From Pseudomonas yamanorum (GTDB lineage Bacteria; Pseudomonadota; Gammaproteobacteria; Pseudomonadales; Pseudomonadaceae), in NCBI RefSeq assembly GCF_013386765.1, contig NZ_JACARE010000018.1:314440-378439 (forward strand): a stretch of 64,000 bases of DNA, read 5' to 3'. The notes below the pieces were generated by a model. It saw nothing but the letters and a program-made list of their open reading frames with translations, was not told the origin of the DNA and made no database searches. Position 1 is the stretch's first letter; each line of letters opens with the position of its first letter. Positions 9,098-21,608 of the stretch are shown here, in pieces. A program made the position numbers and the translations under genes.

Positions 9098-11020
9098 ATG
9101 GTGCAGTTGTGTTCAATCGAGCAAGCGGTCGACGACGTACTGGCACGGTTGCCGGCGCATATTCACATGGGCATGCCCCTGGGCCTGGGCAAACCCAACC
9201 TGTTCGTCAATGCGCTGTACCGGCGCATCGCCAAGCTGCCGGACCGGGCGCTGACCCTCTATACCGCACTGGCCCTGGGTCGCCCGACCTTGGGCGATGG
9301 TTTGCAGAAGCGCTTTCTGGAACCCTTTATCGAACGGGTTTTTGGTGATTATCCCGAGCTGGATTTCCTCGCCGCCCTGCGCAAGGACAACCTGCCGCCC
9401 AATATCCGCGTGCAGCAGTTCTTCATGCAGCCCGGCAGTTTGCTCCACAGCCTTTCGGCCCAGCAGGATTACGTCAGCAGCAACTACAGCCACGCCGCCC
9501 GTGATATCAACGCTGCCGGCCTGAACCTTGTCGCGCAACTGGTTGCCAGCAGCGCCGAACACCCGGACCGCCTGAGCCTGAGCTGCAACCCCGACATCAC
9601 CCTCGACCTGTTGCCGATGATCGCCAAGCGCCGCGAGGCCGGTGAGACCATTCTGGTGGTGGGCCAGGTTCACAGTGATTTGCCCTACATGCCCGGCGAT
9701 GCCGAGTTGGGCATGGACGCATTCGACTTCCTGATCGACGAAAAGGACAGCACCACGCTGTTTTCCACCCCGAACATGCCGGTGGGTTTCCAGGATCACT
9801 TTATCGGTTTGCACGCCAGCACCCTGGTGCGCGACGGCGGCACCTTGCAGATCGGCATCGGTTCCATGGGCGACGCACTGACCGCCGCCTTGCTGGCGCG
9901 CCAGGCAGACAATGAGGCGTATCGCCTGCTGTTGACCGACCTGGATGTGTACCAATGGGCGCCGCTGATCAGCCATGAAGGCGGCGTCGCGCCCTTTGCC
10001 CGTGGCCTGTACGGTTGCAGTGAAATGTTCGTCAACGGCCTACTGGTGCTGGCCGATGCCGGGATTGTGCGGCGCAAGGTGTACCCGGACGTGGCGACCC
10101 AGGAGCGGGCCAACGCCGGCACTCTGGACGAAGCGGCGCAGACCGACGGGATCTCGGTGCACGGCGGCTTCTTCCTCGGGCCGCGCAGTTTCTACGAGCG
10201 CCTGCGGGACTTGCCCCAGAGCAAGCGCCTGGAATTCAACATGACCCGCATCAGCTACATCAACGAGCTGTACGGGCAGGAAGAACTCAAGCGTTTGCAG
10301 CGCCTGGATGCGCGGTTTATCAACAGTGCGTTTACCGTGACCCTGATGGGCGCGGGCGTGGCCGACCAGTTGGAAGACGGTCGCGTGCTCAGCGGCGTGG
10401 GCGGCCAATACAACTTTGTTGCCCAGGGCCATGCGCTGGAAGGCGCGCGTTCGATCCTGATCCTGCGCAGCTGGCGCGAATCAGGCGGCGAGGTCAGCTC
10501 CAATATCGTCTGGGAGTACGGCCACTGCACCATTCCCCGGCACCTGCGAGACATCGTCATCACCGAATACGGGATCGCGGATTTGCGTGGGCAGACCGAT
10601 GCCAAGGTGATTGAAAGGCTGCTGAACATCACCGACTCGCGCTTCCAGGACGACTTGATCGAACAGGCGCAAAAAGCCGGAAAGTTGCCGAAGGATTTCC
10701 AGCTGGATCCGCGTTTTGCCGACAACACGCCGGAGCGTTTGCAGGGGATTCAGGCGCGGCATCCACGGTTGTTCCCGGAGTATCCGCTGGGTAGTGATTT
10801 CACCGAGGAAGAGCGGGATTTGTTGCGGGCGTTGAACTGGCTCAAGAGCAAATTCAAGCTGACGGAGATTCTGGAGCTGGGCAAGGCGGCGCTGGATGCA
10901 CCGGAGCCGGAGGCGTTTCCCGAGCACTTGGTGCGGATGCGGTTGGATAAGCCGGAGGGGTTGAAAGAGGACCTGTACCAGCGGCTGCTGCTCGCCGGCC
11001 TACAGGCCACCGCGCACTAA
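9098..11020 (+). CDS. Acetyl-CoA hydrolase/transferase family protein
   Basis: A 640-residue protein of the acetyl-CoA hydrolase/CoA-transferase superfamily. The N-terminal half has MGMPLGLGKPNLFVNALYRR and the middle has the glycine-rich GGTLQIGIGSMGDALTAALLARQ. The C-terminal catalytic domain contains LSGVGGQYNFVAQGHALEGARSI and ITEYGIADLRGQTDAKVIERLL, typical of this family. It should cleave or transfer CoA thioesters in the cytosol; the acyl substrate cannot be told. It is longer than the about 500-residue Ach1-type enzymes because of an N-terminal extension shared by a Pseudomonas subgroup. ATG 9098 follows GGGAGAAGTTGG. Confidence 0.8.
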   Translation: MVQLCSIEQAVDDVLARLPAHIHMGMPLGLGKPNLFVNALYRRIAKLPDRALTLYTALALGRPTLGDGLQKRFLEPFIERVFGDYPELDFLAALRKDNLPPNIRVQQFFMQPGSLLHSLSAQQDYVSSNYSHAARDINAAGLNLVAQLVASSAEHPDRLSLSCNPDITLDLLPMIAKRREAGETILVVGQVHSDLPYMPGDAELGMDAFDFLIDEKDSTTLFSTPNMPVGFQDHFIGLHASTLVRDGGTLQIGIGSMGDALTAALLARQADNEAYRLLLTDLDVYQWAPLISHEGGVAPFARGLYGCSEMFVNGLLVLADAGIVRRKVYPDVATQERANAGTLDEAAQTDGISVHGGFFLGPRSFYERLRDLPQSKRLEFNMTRISYINELYGQEELKRLQRLDARFINSAFTVTLMGAGVADQLEDGRVLSGVGGQYNFVAQGHALEGARSILILRSWRESGGEVSSNIVWEYGHCTIPRHLRDIVITEYGIADLRGQTDAKVIERLLNITDSRFQDDLIEQAQKAGKLPKDFQLDPRFADNTPERLQGIQARHPRLFPEYPLGSDFTEEERDLLRALNWLKSKFKLTEILELGKAALDAPEPEAFPEHLVRMRLDKPEGLKEDLYQRLLLAGLQATAH

Positions 11021-11039
11021 CAAACACCACAAATCAAAT

Positions 11040-11140
11040 GTGGGAGCTGGCTTTTGTGGGAGCTGGCTTGCCTGCGATAGCATCAACTCGGTATGAATGA
11101 AGTACCGAGGTGCCTGCATCGCAGGCAAGCCAGCTCCCAC
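11040..11140. repeat. REP pair (REPIN) with extra partial copy
   Basis: GTGGGAGCTGGCTTGCCTGC (from 11056) and its inverted partner GCAGGCAAGCCAGCTCCCAC (to 11140) flank a short spacer, with ACTCGGT and ACCGAGG as an inner stem. A further copy of the first part (GTGGGAGCTGGCTTTT) precedes it at 11040. This is the typical REP doublet of fluorescent pseudomonads, between convergent genes, and can form a long hairpin. Confidence 0.88.
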
Positions 11141-11181
11141 ATTTTGAACTGTGCTCACCCCAGCATTTGAGGCGTTATCGA

Positions 11182-13822
<2,641 letters not shown>

Positions 13823-14089
13823 ACGAAATTCAGGAAGTCATTGATCAAAAGGGCGGGCATTTTAACAGGCTGGCAAGATTCTGCTGCCTCTGAACGACAG
13901 TGTGACGTACCACTCGATCTAAATTTGCCGGTTTTGTTACTTTGCCGCAGGATGTGCAGGGTATTTCGGACTATTGTTCGGTCTAGAGCTGCGCAGTGCG
14001 TATTTGATAAGCCCTATCATTGGTCATTATCGGGTCGCACGTCATAATGCCCGCCGCCAACGAAATTTTGCAGAGTCTAGGGAGCTAGC

Positions 14090-15760
14090 TTGTCTACGCC
14101 TGTCGAACCCTTGCGTTTGCTGCTACTGGCCGATGAGCCAGCGTGGGCAGCGTTATTGCGCGAGTGCCTGGCGCCGATGGGCATCGGTGCCGTGTTGATC
14201 AGCGCACCCAACTGGGAGTCTGTGAGCAATCTGTTCGACGACGATCACAGTGCGGTGTTGCTGACCACGGCCAACCTTCAGCCCGGCCCCGGTCGTTGCA
14301 GCTTGCCAACGGTATTGCTGTTGGAAGAGGAACCTTTGGTTTCGCCCCTCGGCGTCAGCGACTGGCTGGTGCTGAATGCATTGGATGTGGATACATTGCG
14401 CCGTTGCCTGCGGCATGTGCGCGAGCGCGGTGTATTGGAAAACACCCTGCAACGCTTGGCCGAGCAAGACCCACTGACCGGTATCGCCAACCGCCAGGGT
14501 TTCCAGACCCTGTTGACCGCCCGGTTGGCGGAAAACGACGGCCGTGGCGTCGCCCTCGGTCACCTCGACCTGGACAACTTCCGCCACGCCAACGACGCCC
14601 TCGGCCACCAGGCCGGCGACCGGCTGATCCTGCAAGTGGTCTCGCGGCTCAAGAGCCAGCTGGAGGCCGGCGACCAACTGGCGCGCCTGGGCAGCGATGA
14701 GTTCGCCCTGCTGATCGACACCCGCCGTGCGCCCCAGCGCGCCGAATGGATGGCCGAGCGCATCGTCGAAGCCATGGCCGAACCGTATTGGGTCGATGGC
14801 GAAAGCCTGCTGATCGGCTGCAGCCTCGGCGTGGCCCATGCCCGCGCCAAGGCCGGCGCCGACCCGCTGATGTGGCACGCCCACATTGCCATGCAGCAAG
14901 CCAAGAGCACCCAGGGCTGCACCTTTCATATCTTCAACGAACGCATCAACCGCAATGCCCGCAGCCTCGCCGACCTTGAAAGCGAACTGCGCCGCGCGTT
15001 GCGCCGTGACGAACTGGAGCTGCATTACCAACCCCGGCTGGACCTCGACGACGGGCATATCGTCGGCCTCGAGGCGCTGGTGCGTTGGCGCCACGGTGAG
15101 CGCGGCCTGTTGCCGCCGAGCGAGTTCGTACCGCTGGCCGAGCAAAGCGGCTTGATCGTGCCGCTGGGCTACTGGGTGATTTCCCGGGCCCTGCGCGACA
15201 TGCAAGACCTGCGCGAACGCGGGATTGCGCCGCTGCACATGGCGGTCAACCTGTCGTTCCGCCAGTTCCAGGACAGCCAATTGCTCAGCACCCTCAGCCG
15301 GCTGATTGCCGAGCGTGGCGTGGAAGCCCAGTGGCTGGAGTTTGAACTGACGGAAACCGCCGTGATGCGCCGCAGCGACCTGGTCAAGCAGACCATGGAC
15401 GCCCTCGGCCGGCTGGGCGTGCGCTTTTCCCTGGATGACTTCGGCACCGGCTTTTCGTCGTTCGTGCACCTCAACAGCCTGCCGATTGCCTTGCTCAAGA
15501 TCGACAAGAGCTTTGTCGGCGGCATGGAAGAACGCGAAGAGAACCGCAAGCTGGTCCACGCCATGATCAACCTGGCCCACAACCTGAACCTGGAAGTGGT
15601 GGCCGAGGGTGTGGAAACCGCGGAACAACTGGCGTTGCTGCGGTTGTTCGGCTGTGATCAGGCCCAGGGTTACCTGATCAGCAAGCCGCTGCCGTTGGCG
15701 GAACTGGTGGACTACCTGACCTTTGGTGACAGCCAGCAGTTGGTAGGCGGCGTGATCTGA
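14090..15760 (+). CDS. GGDEF-EAL protein with degenerate GGDEF, probable c-di-GMP phosphodiesterase
   Basis: A 556-residue protein: an N-terminal receiver-like region (about 1-120) without a clear phosphorylation site, a GGDEF domain (about 125-285) whose active-site motif reads GSDEF, and a C-terminal EAL domain (about 300-545) with LEALVRWRH, DDFGTGFSS and VVAEGVETAEQ intact. The EAL motifs support hydrolysis of cyclic di-GMP; the altered GGDEF loop suggests loss of cyclase activity and a regulatory role. The start appears to be TTG at 14090 after TAGGGAGC. The 267 bases upstream hold no gene that I can see. Confidence 0.88.
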   Translation: MSTPVEPLRLLLLADEPAWAALLRECLAPMGIGAVLISAPNWESVSNLFDDDHSAVLLTTANLQPGPGRCSLPTVLLLEEEPLVSPLGVSDWLVLNALDVDTLRRCLRHVRERGVLENTLQRLAEQDPLTGIANRQGFQTLLTARLAENDGRGVALGHLDLDNFRHANDALGHQAGDRLILQVVSRLKSQLEAGDQLARLGSDEFALLIDTRRAPQRAEWMAERIVEAMAEPYWVDGESLLIGCSLGVAHARAKAGADPLMWHAHIAMQQAKSTQGCTFHIFNERINRNARSLADLESELRRALRRDELELHYQPRLDLDDGHIVGLEALVRWRHGERGLLPPSEFVPLAEQSGLIVPLGYWVISRALRDMQDLRERGIAPLHMAVNLSFRQFQDSQLLSTLSRLIAERGVEAQWLEFELTETAVMRRSDLVKQTMDALGRLGVRFSLDDFGTGFSSFVHLNSLPIALLKIDKSFVGGMEEREENRKLVHAMINLAHNLNLEVVAEGVETAEQLALLRLFGCDQAQGYLISKPLPLAELVDYLTFGDSQQLVGGVI

Positions 15761-15781
15761 CCGTGTAAACCCGATCAAACT

Positions 15782-15883
15782 GTGGGAGCCCGCTTTTGTG
15801 GGAGCTGGCTTGCCTGCGATAGCATCACCGCGATGTGTCTGGCCGACCGAGGTGCCTGCATCGCGGGCAATCCCGGCTCCCAC
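15782..15883. repeat. REP pair (REPIN)
   Basis: The same arrangement as at 11040: a leading partial copy (GTGGGAGCCCGCTTTT), a full GTGGGAGCTGGCTTGCCTGC copy, a spacer with ACCGAGGTGCCTGCATCGC, and an inverted copy ending CGGCTCCCAC. It lies between the EAL gene and the convergent MATE gene. Confidence 0.87.
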
Positions 15884-15917
15884 ATAAGCCAACTCCTGCA
15901 CTGACCGAGTACAGTCG

Positions 15918-17330
15918 TTACTCAGGCTGTGCGGCTTGAAAGCCGCGGAGGGTTTCGGGTTCCTGGCGAATCATCCGCTTCATCTTCCGTTCAAACGCCC
16001 AGGTCAGGCTGACTGCCGCGCACGCCAGGCCCAGGGCCAGGCCCCACCACACGCCCGTCGGCCCCCAGCCGAGGTTAAACGCCATCAGCCACGCGGCCGG
16101 TGCGCCGATCAGCCAGTAGCAACCCAGCCCGACCAGGAACGTGGTCTTGGCGTCCTTGAGCCCGCGAATGCAGCCCATGGCGATAGTCTGCACACCGTCG
16201 AACAGCTCAAACCACGCGGCCACTGCCAGCAGGCTGACGGCGAGGTTGATCACGTCGCGAAAGGCCGGGTCGTTCTGGTCGAGGAACAAGCTGATCAATT
16301 GGTGCGAAAACAGCCACAGCACCGCTGCAAAGCCCAGCATCACCAGCGCGCCAAAGCCGATACCGACCCGCCCGGCGAGCCGTGCTTCCAGCAGGTTCCC
16401 GGCGCCGTAATGCTGGCCGATGCGCATGGTGATCGCGTAGGACATGCCTGCAGGCACCATGAACGCCACCGACACAATCTGCAGGGCAATCTGGTGCGCA
16501 GCCAGTTGCGTGCTGCCCATAGTGCCCATGCACAGCGCCGCGAAGGCAAACAGCCCGACTTCCACCGCATAGGTGCCGCCAATCGGCAGGCCCAGGCGCC
16601 ACAGTTCCCGCAGGTAGTGCAGGTTGGGCCGCAGCAGGCCCTTGCGCAGCGGATAGGCGTCGTAGGCGCGGTTGTATTTGATGTACCAGATCAGCGCCAG
16701 GGCCATGCAGTTGGCGACGATGGCCGTGACCAGGCCGATGCCCACCAGCCCGAGTTTCGGCAGGCCGAACATGCCTTCGATCAGCGCATGGTTGAGCAGG
16801 TAGTTGATCACCGTGCCGCCCAGGCTGATGACCATCACTGGCGTGGCCTTGCCGATGGCGCTGGTGAAGCCGCGCAGGGCCATGAACGTCAGGTAGCCGG
16901 GCAGGGCGAACGGCAGGATGGTCAGGAACTGGCCGGCTGAGGCGACGTTGGTTTCGGTCTGGCCGAACATCAGCAGCACCGGCTTGAGGTTCCACAGCAG
17001 CAAACCGGCCACCAGCGCCATCAACCAGGCCAGCCAAAGCCCGGCCTGGGTCAGCCGGGTGGCGCCTTCGATGTCGCCCGCGCCCTGGCGGATCGCGACC
17101 AGGGTGCCCACGGCTGCGATCACGCCGATGCAGAAAATCGACACGAACGAATAGCTCGCCGCCCCCAGGCCGCCGCCGGCCAGGGCCTCGGGGCTCAGGC
17201 GGGCCATCATCAGGGTGTCGGTCAGCACCATCAGCATGTGGGCCAACTGTGAGGCAATCAGCGGCCCTGACAGCCGCAGAATGGCCCAGAGTTCGGTACG
17301 TGCCGGATGCTGCATGATCATCACGCTCAA
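15918..17330 (-). CDS. MATE-family multidrug efflux pump (NorM/PmpM-like)
   Basis: A 470-residue inner-membrane protein with about 12 hydrophobic segments arranged in two similar halves. Family blocks include LRLSGPLIASQLAHMLMVLTDTLM near the N-terminus and GMSYAITMRIGQHYGAGNLLEAR at the start of the second half. MATE pumps export cationic drugs in exchange for Na+ or H+. The start may be any of the ATGs at 17330, 17321 or 17315. It is divergent from a LysR-family regulator that could control it. Confidence 0.9.
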   Translation of the reverse strand: MSVMIMQHPARTELWAILRLSGPLIASQLAHMLMVLTDTLMMARLSPEALAGGGLGAASYSFVSIFCIGVIAAVGTLVAIRQGAGDIEGATRLTQAGLWLAWLMALVAGLLLWNLKPVLLMFGQTETNVASAGQFLTILPFALPGYLTFMALRGFTSAIGKATPVMVISLGGTVINYLLNHALIEGMFGLPKLGLVGIGLVTAIVANCMALALIWYIKYNRAYDAYPLRKGLLRPNLHYLRELWRLGLPIGGTYAVEVGLFAFAALCMGTMGSTQLAAHQIALQIVSVAFMVPAGMSYAITMRIGQHYGAGNLLEARLAGRVGIGFGALVMLGFAAVLWLFSHQLISLFLDQNDPAFRDVINLAVSLLAVAAWFELFDGVQTIAMGCIRGLKDAKTTFLVGLGCYWLIGAPAAWLMAFNLGWGPTGVWWGLALGLACAAVSLTWAFERKMKRMIRQEPETLRGFQAAQPE

Positions 17331-17473
17331 AAAGTCAGGGAAGGGTGGAAGGGTTGATTCTCGGTGCTCACAGCGCTTTGCACAAAGGGATAAATCCGAT
17401 GGTTAGCATGATTAAAACTCATGCCTGAATAATTCTGGTAGGGTTTCGATATTGCGCCGTCGGAGCTTTCGCC

Positions 17474-18394
17474 ATGTCTCGTCGTCTTCCTCCTCTTTAC
17501 GCCTTGCGCGCCTTTGAAGCCGCGTCCCGCTACAACTCGTTCACCCGCGCGGCAGAAGAGTTGTCGATCACCCAAAGTGCGGTGAGCCGGCACATTCGTA
17601 CCCTGGAGGAGCATTTCGCCTGCCGCCTGTTCCAGCGCAGCGGCCGCACCTTGCAGCTCACCGAGGCGGCGCGCCTGCTGCTGCCGGGCGTGCGCGAAGG
17701 CTTTGCGGCCTTGGAGCGCGCCTGCCATACGTTGAATGCGGAAGACGACATCCTGCGCATGAAGGCCCCGTCCACCCTGACCATGCGCTGGTTGCTGGCG
17801 CGCCTCAGTCGCTTCCGGCACTTGCAGCCGGGCAATGAAGTGCAACTGACCAGCGCCTGGATGAGCATCGATGAAGTGGACTTCAACCAGGAGCCGTTTG
17901 ATTGCGCGGTGTTGCTGAGCAATGGCCATTTTCCGCCGGACTGGGAGGCGAGCTACCTGTTCCCCGAGTTGCTGATTCCGGTGGGCGCGCCGAACCTGTT
18001 GAGCGACGGCCCCTGGGATGTCACGCGGCTGGCCACTGCCGAATTACTGCACCCGACGCCCGACCGTCGCGACTGGCGCTACTGGCTCGAGCGCATGGGG
18101 CTGTCATCCCAGGTTTCGCTCAAGGGCGGGCAGGTGTTCGACACCTTGGAGTTGGGCATGATCGCCGCCGCCCGAGGGTACGGCGTATCCATGGGCGACT
18201 TGCTGATGGTGGCCGAAGACGTCGCCCAGGGCCGCTTGAGCCTGCCATGGCCCACCGCCGTGGCCAGTGGGGAAAATTACTACTTGGTGTGGCCGAAAAC
18301 CCGGCCCGGAGGCGAGCGTTTGCGACGCTTGGCGGACTTTCTCCAGGGCGAGGTGCAGGCGATGGAATTGCCCCGGGTGGAGCGCCTCGATTGA
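17474..18394 (+). CDS. LysR-family regulator (GcvA-like)
   Basis: A 306-residue LysR-type regulator. The N-terminal helix-turn-helix is clear (RRLPPLYALRAFEAASRYNSFTRAAEELSITQSAVSRHIRTLEEH, residues 3-48), and the remainder is the periplasmic-binding-like effector domain. The opening and the pattern of hydrophobic residues are like GcvA/AmpR-type members. It is divergent from the MATE pump with a 143-base gap, so it may regulate that gene and itself. The effector is unknown. Confidence 0.88.
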   Translation: MSRRLPPLYALRAFEAASRYNSFTRAAEELSITQSAVSRHIRTLEEHFACRLFQRSGRTLQLTEAARLLLPGVREGFAALERACHTLNAEDDILRMKAPSTLTMRWLLARLSRFRHLQPGNEVQLTSAWMSIDEVDFNQEPFDCAVLLSNGHFPPDWEASYLFPELLIPVGAPNLLSDGPWDVTRLATAELLHPTPDRRDWRYWLERMGLSSQVSLKGGQVFDTLELGMIAAARGYGVSMGDLLMVAEDVAQGRLSLPWPTAVASGENYYLVWPKTRPGGERLRRLADFLQGEVQAMELPRVERLD

Positions 18395-18572
18395 GGTGTT
18401 TGCGCGCCTCGGAGCAATCGTTTGCGTGATACCCCTGCGAATTGCTCAAGTATTGAGCTTGCCCGCCGAAGTAGGGTTGTTGGAACTAGCGTTCTACAAC
18501 GTTTCCCCTATTAGAATTTTGCCGAGCAGCGCTATGAGATCAGGATGATCCTGGCCTCGGCCAGGAGCCTTC

Positions 18573-20549
18573 ATGTCTCAACCTCGCGCCCGGATCGCCT
18601 CCCAACTGGGGCTTGCCCTCGCCGTGATACTGGCGGTCGTCATCAGCGGCAGCACGGTGTTCGCCTTGCGTTCGCTGGACTCCGCCAACCTCGACACCCG
18701 CGAGGAACACCTGGCCAGCGAGGCCCGGTTGCTGGCCGACCAACTCAATACCTTCCACAGCACCCTGCGCGAAAGTACCCAGCGTTTGAGCGGGCTGTTT
18801 GAAAAGCGCTTCAGCGCCGGCTTGAGCATGCGCCCCGACCAACCGGTGACGGTGGCGGGCGTGCAGACCCCGGGCCTGTACCTGGGCGAGGAAGTGCTGA
18901 ACAACAACTTCGCTGAAGTCGACGAGTTCAAGCAGATGTCCGGCGGCGTGGCGACCTTGTTCGTACGCAGTGGCGAGGACTTTATCCGCGTCAGCACCTC
19001 CCTGACCAAACAGGACGGCAGCCGCGCCATCGGTACGGCGCTGGATCACCAACACCCGGCCTATCAGCGTTTGCTCGGTGGGCAGGGCTACGTCGGCCGC
19101 GCGGTGTTGTTTGATCGCTCCTACATGACCCAATACAGCCCGGTGCGTGACGCCAGCGGCAAAGTGATTGCGGTGCTGTTTGTCGGCTTCGACTACACCG
19201 ATGCGCAGAACGCCCAGTTCGACAACCTCAAGCGCTTCCGCATCGGCCAGACCGGCTCCCTGGCGCTGCTGGATGAACAGAAACACTGGCTGGTGCCGCC
19301 GGCGGGTGTGCAGGCGCTCGACCAGGCGATCCCGGTGATGCTCGACCTGGCCGCCAAACCCGGCAAAGGCCGCTTCTGGAGCGACAAGAACGAAGACTTC
19401 TACAGCGTCGCGGTGCCGTTTGAAGGCGGCCCGTGGTCGGTGGTGGCGAGCATGCCGAAAGCCGAAATTCGTGCGGTGACCTGGTCGGTGGGCATTCGCC
19501 TGGTGATCGGCAGCTTGCTCGCGATGTTGCTGGCGGTGGGCGCTGCGGTCTGGCTGCTGCGCAGCAAGTTGCAGCCGTTGGGCGACCTGGTGCGTCAGGC
19601 CGAAGCCCTGGGCGCTGGTGATTTGAGTGCGCGCCTGAACGTTTCCAGTCATGACGAAATCGGCCAGTTGGCCCGCAGTTTCAACCAGATGGGCGAAGCG
19701 CTGTCGACCATGGTGTCGCACATCCGCAAGGCCGCTGAAGACGTGAACAGCCGCGCCCAGGCGCTGTCGGGTTTGTCTGGCGGTGCGTATGAAGGCATGG
19801 AGCAACAGTCCGGCGAAATCACCAGCATGGCCGGCGCGGTGGAAGAGTTCAGCGCCACCTCGCTGAACATCGCCGACAACATGGGCAATACCGAACGCCT
19901 GGCCCAAGACAACGCCCAACAAACCAAGATCGGCCGCACCTCGATGCAAGAGGCGTCGTCGTCCCTGGAACACATCGCCACTGCACTGAACAGCACGGCC
20001 ACGGTGATCAACACCCTGGGCCAGCGCTCCCAGGAGATCGGCGGGATCGTCGGTGTGATCACCGCGATTGCCGAACAGACCAACCTGCTGGCGCTCAACG
20101 CCGCCATCGAAGCTGCACGGGCTGGTGAGCAAGGGCGCGGGTTTGCGGTGGTGGCGGATGAAGTGCGCAACCTCGCGTCGCGCACCCGTCAGGCCACGGA
20201 CGAGATCTCCGGGATGATCCAGAGCATCCAGCAGGAAACCGGCAACGCCATCAGCACCATGGAGCAAGGCAACGTGCTGATGCAGGAAGGCCTGGCCCGC
20301 AACGCTGACGTGGCATCGGCCCTGGCGCGGATCGACGAGCAAAGTCGCTCGGCCGGCCAGCAGTTTGCGGCGATTACCACTGCCACCCAGGAGCAGAGCA
20401 GCACGGCGACCTTGCTGAGCAGCAACCTGCAGAGCATTGCCCTGGCCAACAGCGAGCAGCGTGAAGTGGTGTCGAACCTGGCGATCACCGCCAAGGAACT
20501 GGAAACCCTGGCGGCGGGCTTGCGGCATGAGGTTGACCGGTTTCGTTGA
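18573..20549 (+). CDS. Methyl-accepting chemotaxis protein with Cache sensor
   Basis: A 658-residue chemoreceptor. TM1 lies near residues 10-32, followed by a periplasmic double-Cache type sensor (about 33-300, with [20 protein letters not shown] and [18 protein letters not shown]), TM2 near 310-330, HAMP, and the cytoplasmic signalling domain whose hairpin tip [32 protein letters not shown] is intact. It would couple ligand sensing to CheA and the flagellar motor. The ligand is not predictable. There is no CheR/CheB tethering pentapeptide at the C-terminus. ATG 18573 follows CCAGGAGCCTTC. Confidence 0.92.
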   Translation: MSQPRARIASQLGLALAVILAVVISGSTVFALRSLDSANLDTREEHLASEARLLADQLNTFHSTLRESTQRLSGLFEKRFSAGLSMRPDQPVTVAGVQTPGLYLGEEVLNNNFAEVDEFKQMSGGVATLFVRSGEDFIRVSTSLTKQDGSRAIGTALDHQHPAYQRLLGGQGYVGRAVLFDRSYMTQYSPVRDASGKVIAVLFVGFDYTDAQNAQFDNLKRFRIGQTGSLALLDEQKHWLVPPAGVQALDQAIPVMLDLAAKPGKGRFWSDKNEDFYSVAVPFEGGPWSVVASMPKAEIRAVTWSVGIRLVIGSLLAMLLAVGAAVWLLRSKLQPLGDLVRQAEALGAGDLSARLNVSSHDEIGQLARSFNQMGEALSTMVSHIRKAAEDVNSRAQALSGLSGGAYEGMEQQSGEITSMAGAVEEFSATSLNIADNMGNTERLAQDNAQQTKIGRTSMQEASSSLEHIATALNSTATVINTLGQRSQEIGGIVGVITAIAEQTNLLALNAAIEAARAGEQGRGFAVVADEVRNLASRTRQATDEISGMIQSIQQETGNAISTMEQGNVLMQEGLARNADVASALARIDEQSRSAGQQFAAITTATQEQSSTATLLSSNLQSIALANSEQREVVSNLAITAKELETLAAGLRHEVDRFR

Positions 20550-20565
20550 TTGACTGTTCGGGCCC

Positions 20566-20649
20566 CATCGCGGGCAAGCCCGCTCCCACAGTTGACCGTG
20601 TTGTTCTGAAGTACGCGGTCCACTGTGGGAGCCGGGCTTGCCCGCGATG
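20566..20649. repeat. REP pair, variant family
   Basis: CATCGCGGGCAAGCCCGCTC (from 20566) is matched in inverse by GAGCCGGGCTTGCCCGCGATG (ending 20649) across a spacer. The arms point with TCGCGGGC outermost, the opposite orientation to the two REP pairs upstream. Confidence 0.85.
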
Positions 20650-20725
20650 ACGGCCGATCCGACGCCTCAAGCCTCGGTCCGACAGCCCAGCACCTGGTTG
20701 CGCCGCGCGGTGCTCCTGGGGTTGC

Positions 20726-21316
20726 CTAGGAAGCGCTGGCAGGCCGGTACTGCAAGGCTTCCGCCAGATGATGGCGGGCGATGGCATCCACCTGTTCCAG
20801 GTCGGCCAGGGTGCGGGCGACCTTGAGCAGGCGATGCGCCGCCCGCAACGACAGCGTCAGCCGTTCGCAGGCGCTCTCCAGCCAGCCTTCATCGGCCTTC
20901 ACCAATTTGCAGTGCTGGCGTAGCCCCGGCAGGTCGAGAAAGGCATTGGCGCAGCCCTGGCGCCGTTGCTGACGCTCCCGTGCCTCGGCGACGAGCACGG
21001 ACGCGCTGGCGGTGTCATCGCCGGACTGTTTGCCCGGGTTCAGCGCCGTGCTTTCCCGGGCGACAGTCACGTGCAGGTCAATCCGGTCCAGCAGCGGCCC
21101 GGAGAGTTTGTTGCGATAGCGCTGGATTTGCTCCGGCGTGCAGCGGCAACGGCCGCTCGGCTCGCCCACATAGCCGCAAGGGCAGGGATTCATCGCCGCC
21201 ACCAACTGGAAACGCGCCGGGAAACTCACTCGGTCGCGGGCGCGGGAAATCACGATATGCCCGGATTCCAGCGGCTCACGCAGCACCTCCAGGACTTTGC
21301 GATCAAACTCCGGCAT
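20726..21316 (-). pseudogene. comM: comM (yifB), 3' part, separated by the island
   Basis: The last 196 codons of comM, reading LPEFDRKVLEVLREPLESG in the intact gene, where the first residue is now read as ATG because the junction supplies the preceding base. It carries the sensor and C-terminal part of the Mg-chelatase-like AAA+ domain: FQLVAAMNPCPCGY (with CGY..CRC cysteines), LSGPLLDRIDLHVTV and the C-terminal helical region with SLRAAHRLLKVARTLADLE. The N-terminal 302 codons lie at 57462-58367. ComM is a branch-migration helicase that aids integration of transforming DNA. A weak ribosome-binding site (GGGAA) precedes the chance ATG, so the fragment may be translated but lacks Walker A. 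Confidence 0.93.
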
Positions 21317-21328
21317 TTTGCTTAATTC
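21313..21328 (-). repeat. Left attachment-site repeat
   Basis: Read on the minus strand this is GAATTAAGCAAAATGC. It matches the right-end copy GAGTTCAGTGCATTGC (57449-57464) at 10 of 16 positions in the same orientation. GInts are reported to be flanked by imperfect direct repeats, and this pair lies exactly at the comM junctions. Confidence 0.6.
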
Positions 21329-21608
21329 CCGCCAAGTCGTTCATTTGAAGTGTTAGGTGATCCCCCGCCAAATCTCACCGAGTGGACATAGCCTTTGCCG
21401 GCTGGCTTTTTTTCACCTTTAGAAAGACAAGGCTCTATCCGATAGGGAGTGCGCCTGGACAAATCCATCTGTGCCACCTCTGTCTCTGACATATCCCTTT
21501 ATTCGATGCCCCTAAGCTCCTGTCTCGCCATCTTTTGCCTTCAAATACTTGATATGGACAGTATCAACCTCGCGATGTACCGTCTGCTTGCTTGGGCGAA
21601 GCGCCATT
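21329..21608. other. Non-coding left end of the island
   Basis: About 280 bases between the junction and the gajA start, with no convincing gene. A small hairpin followed by TTTTTTT (around 21395-21415, CCGGCTGGCTTTTTTT) could be a terminator protecting the island from comM transcription or the reverse. It corresponds to the short terminal region expected opposite the gin operon. Confidence 0.4.

Noticed and set aside
14153..15901. Long minus-strand open frame of 582 codons
   Set aside because: It is antisense to the GGDEF-EAL gene; long shadow frames are common in GC-rich DNA.
18540..20528. Long minus-strand open frame of 662 codons
   Set aside because: It is the antisense shadow of the chemoreceptor gene, whose domains are complete on the plus strand; the shadow has no recognisable domain.
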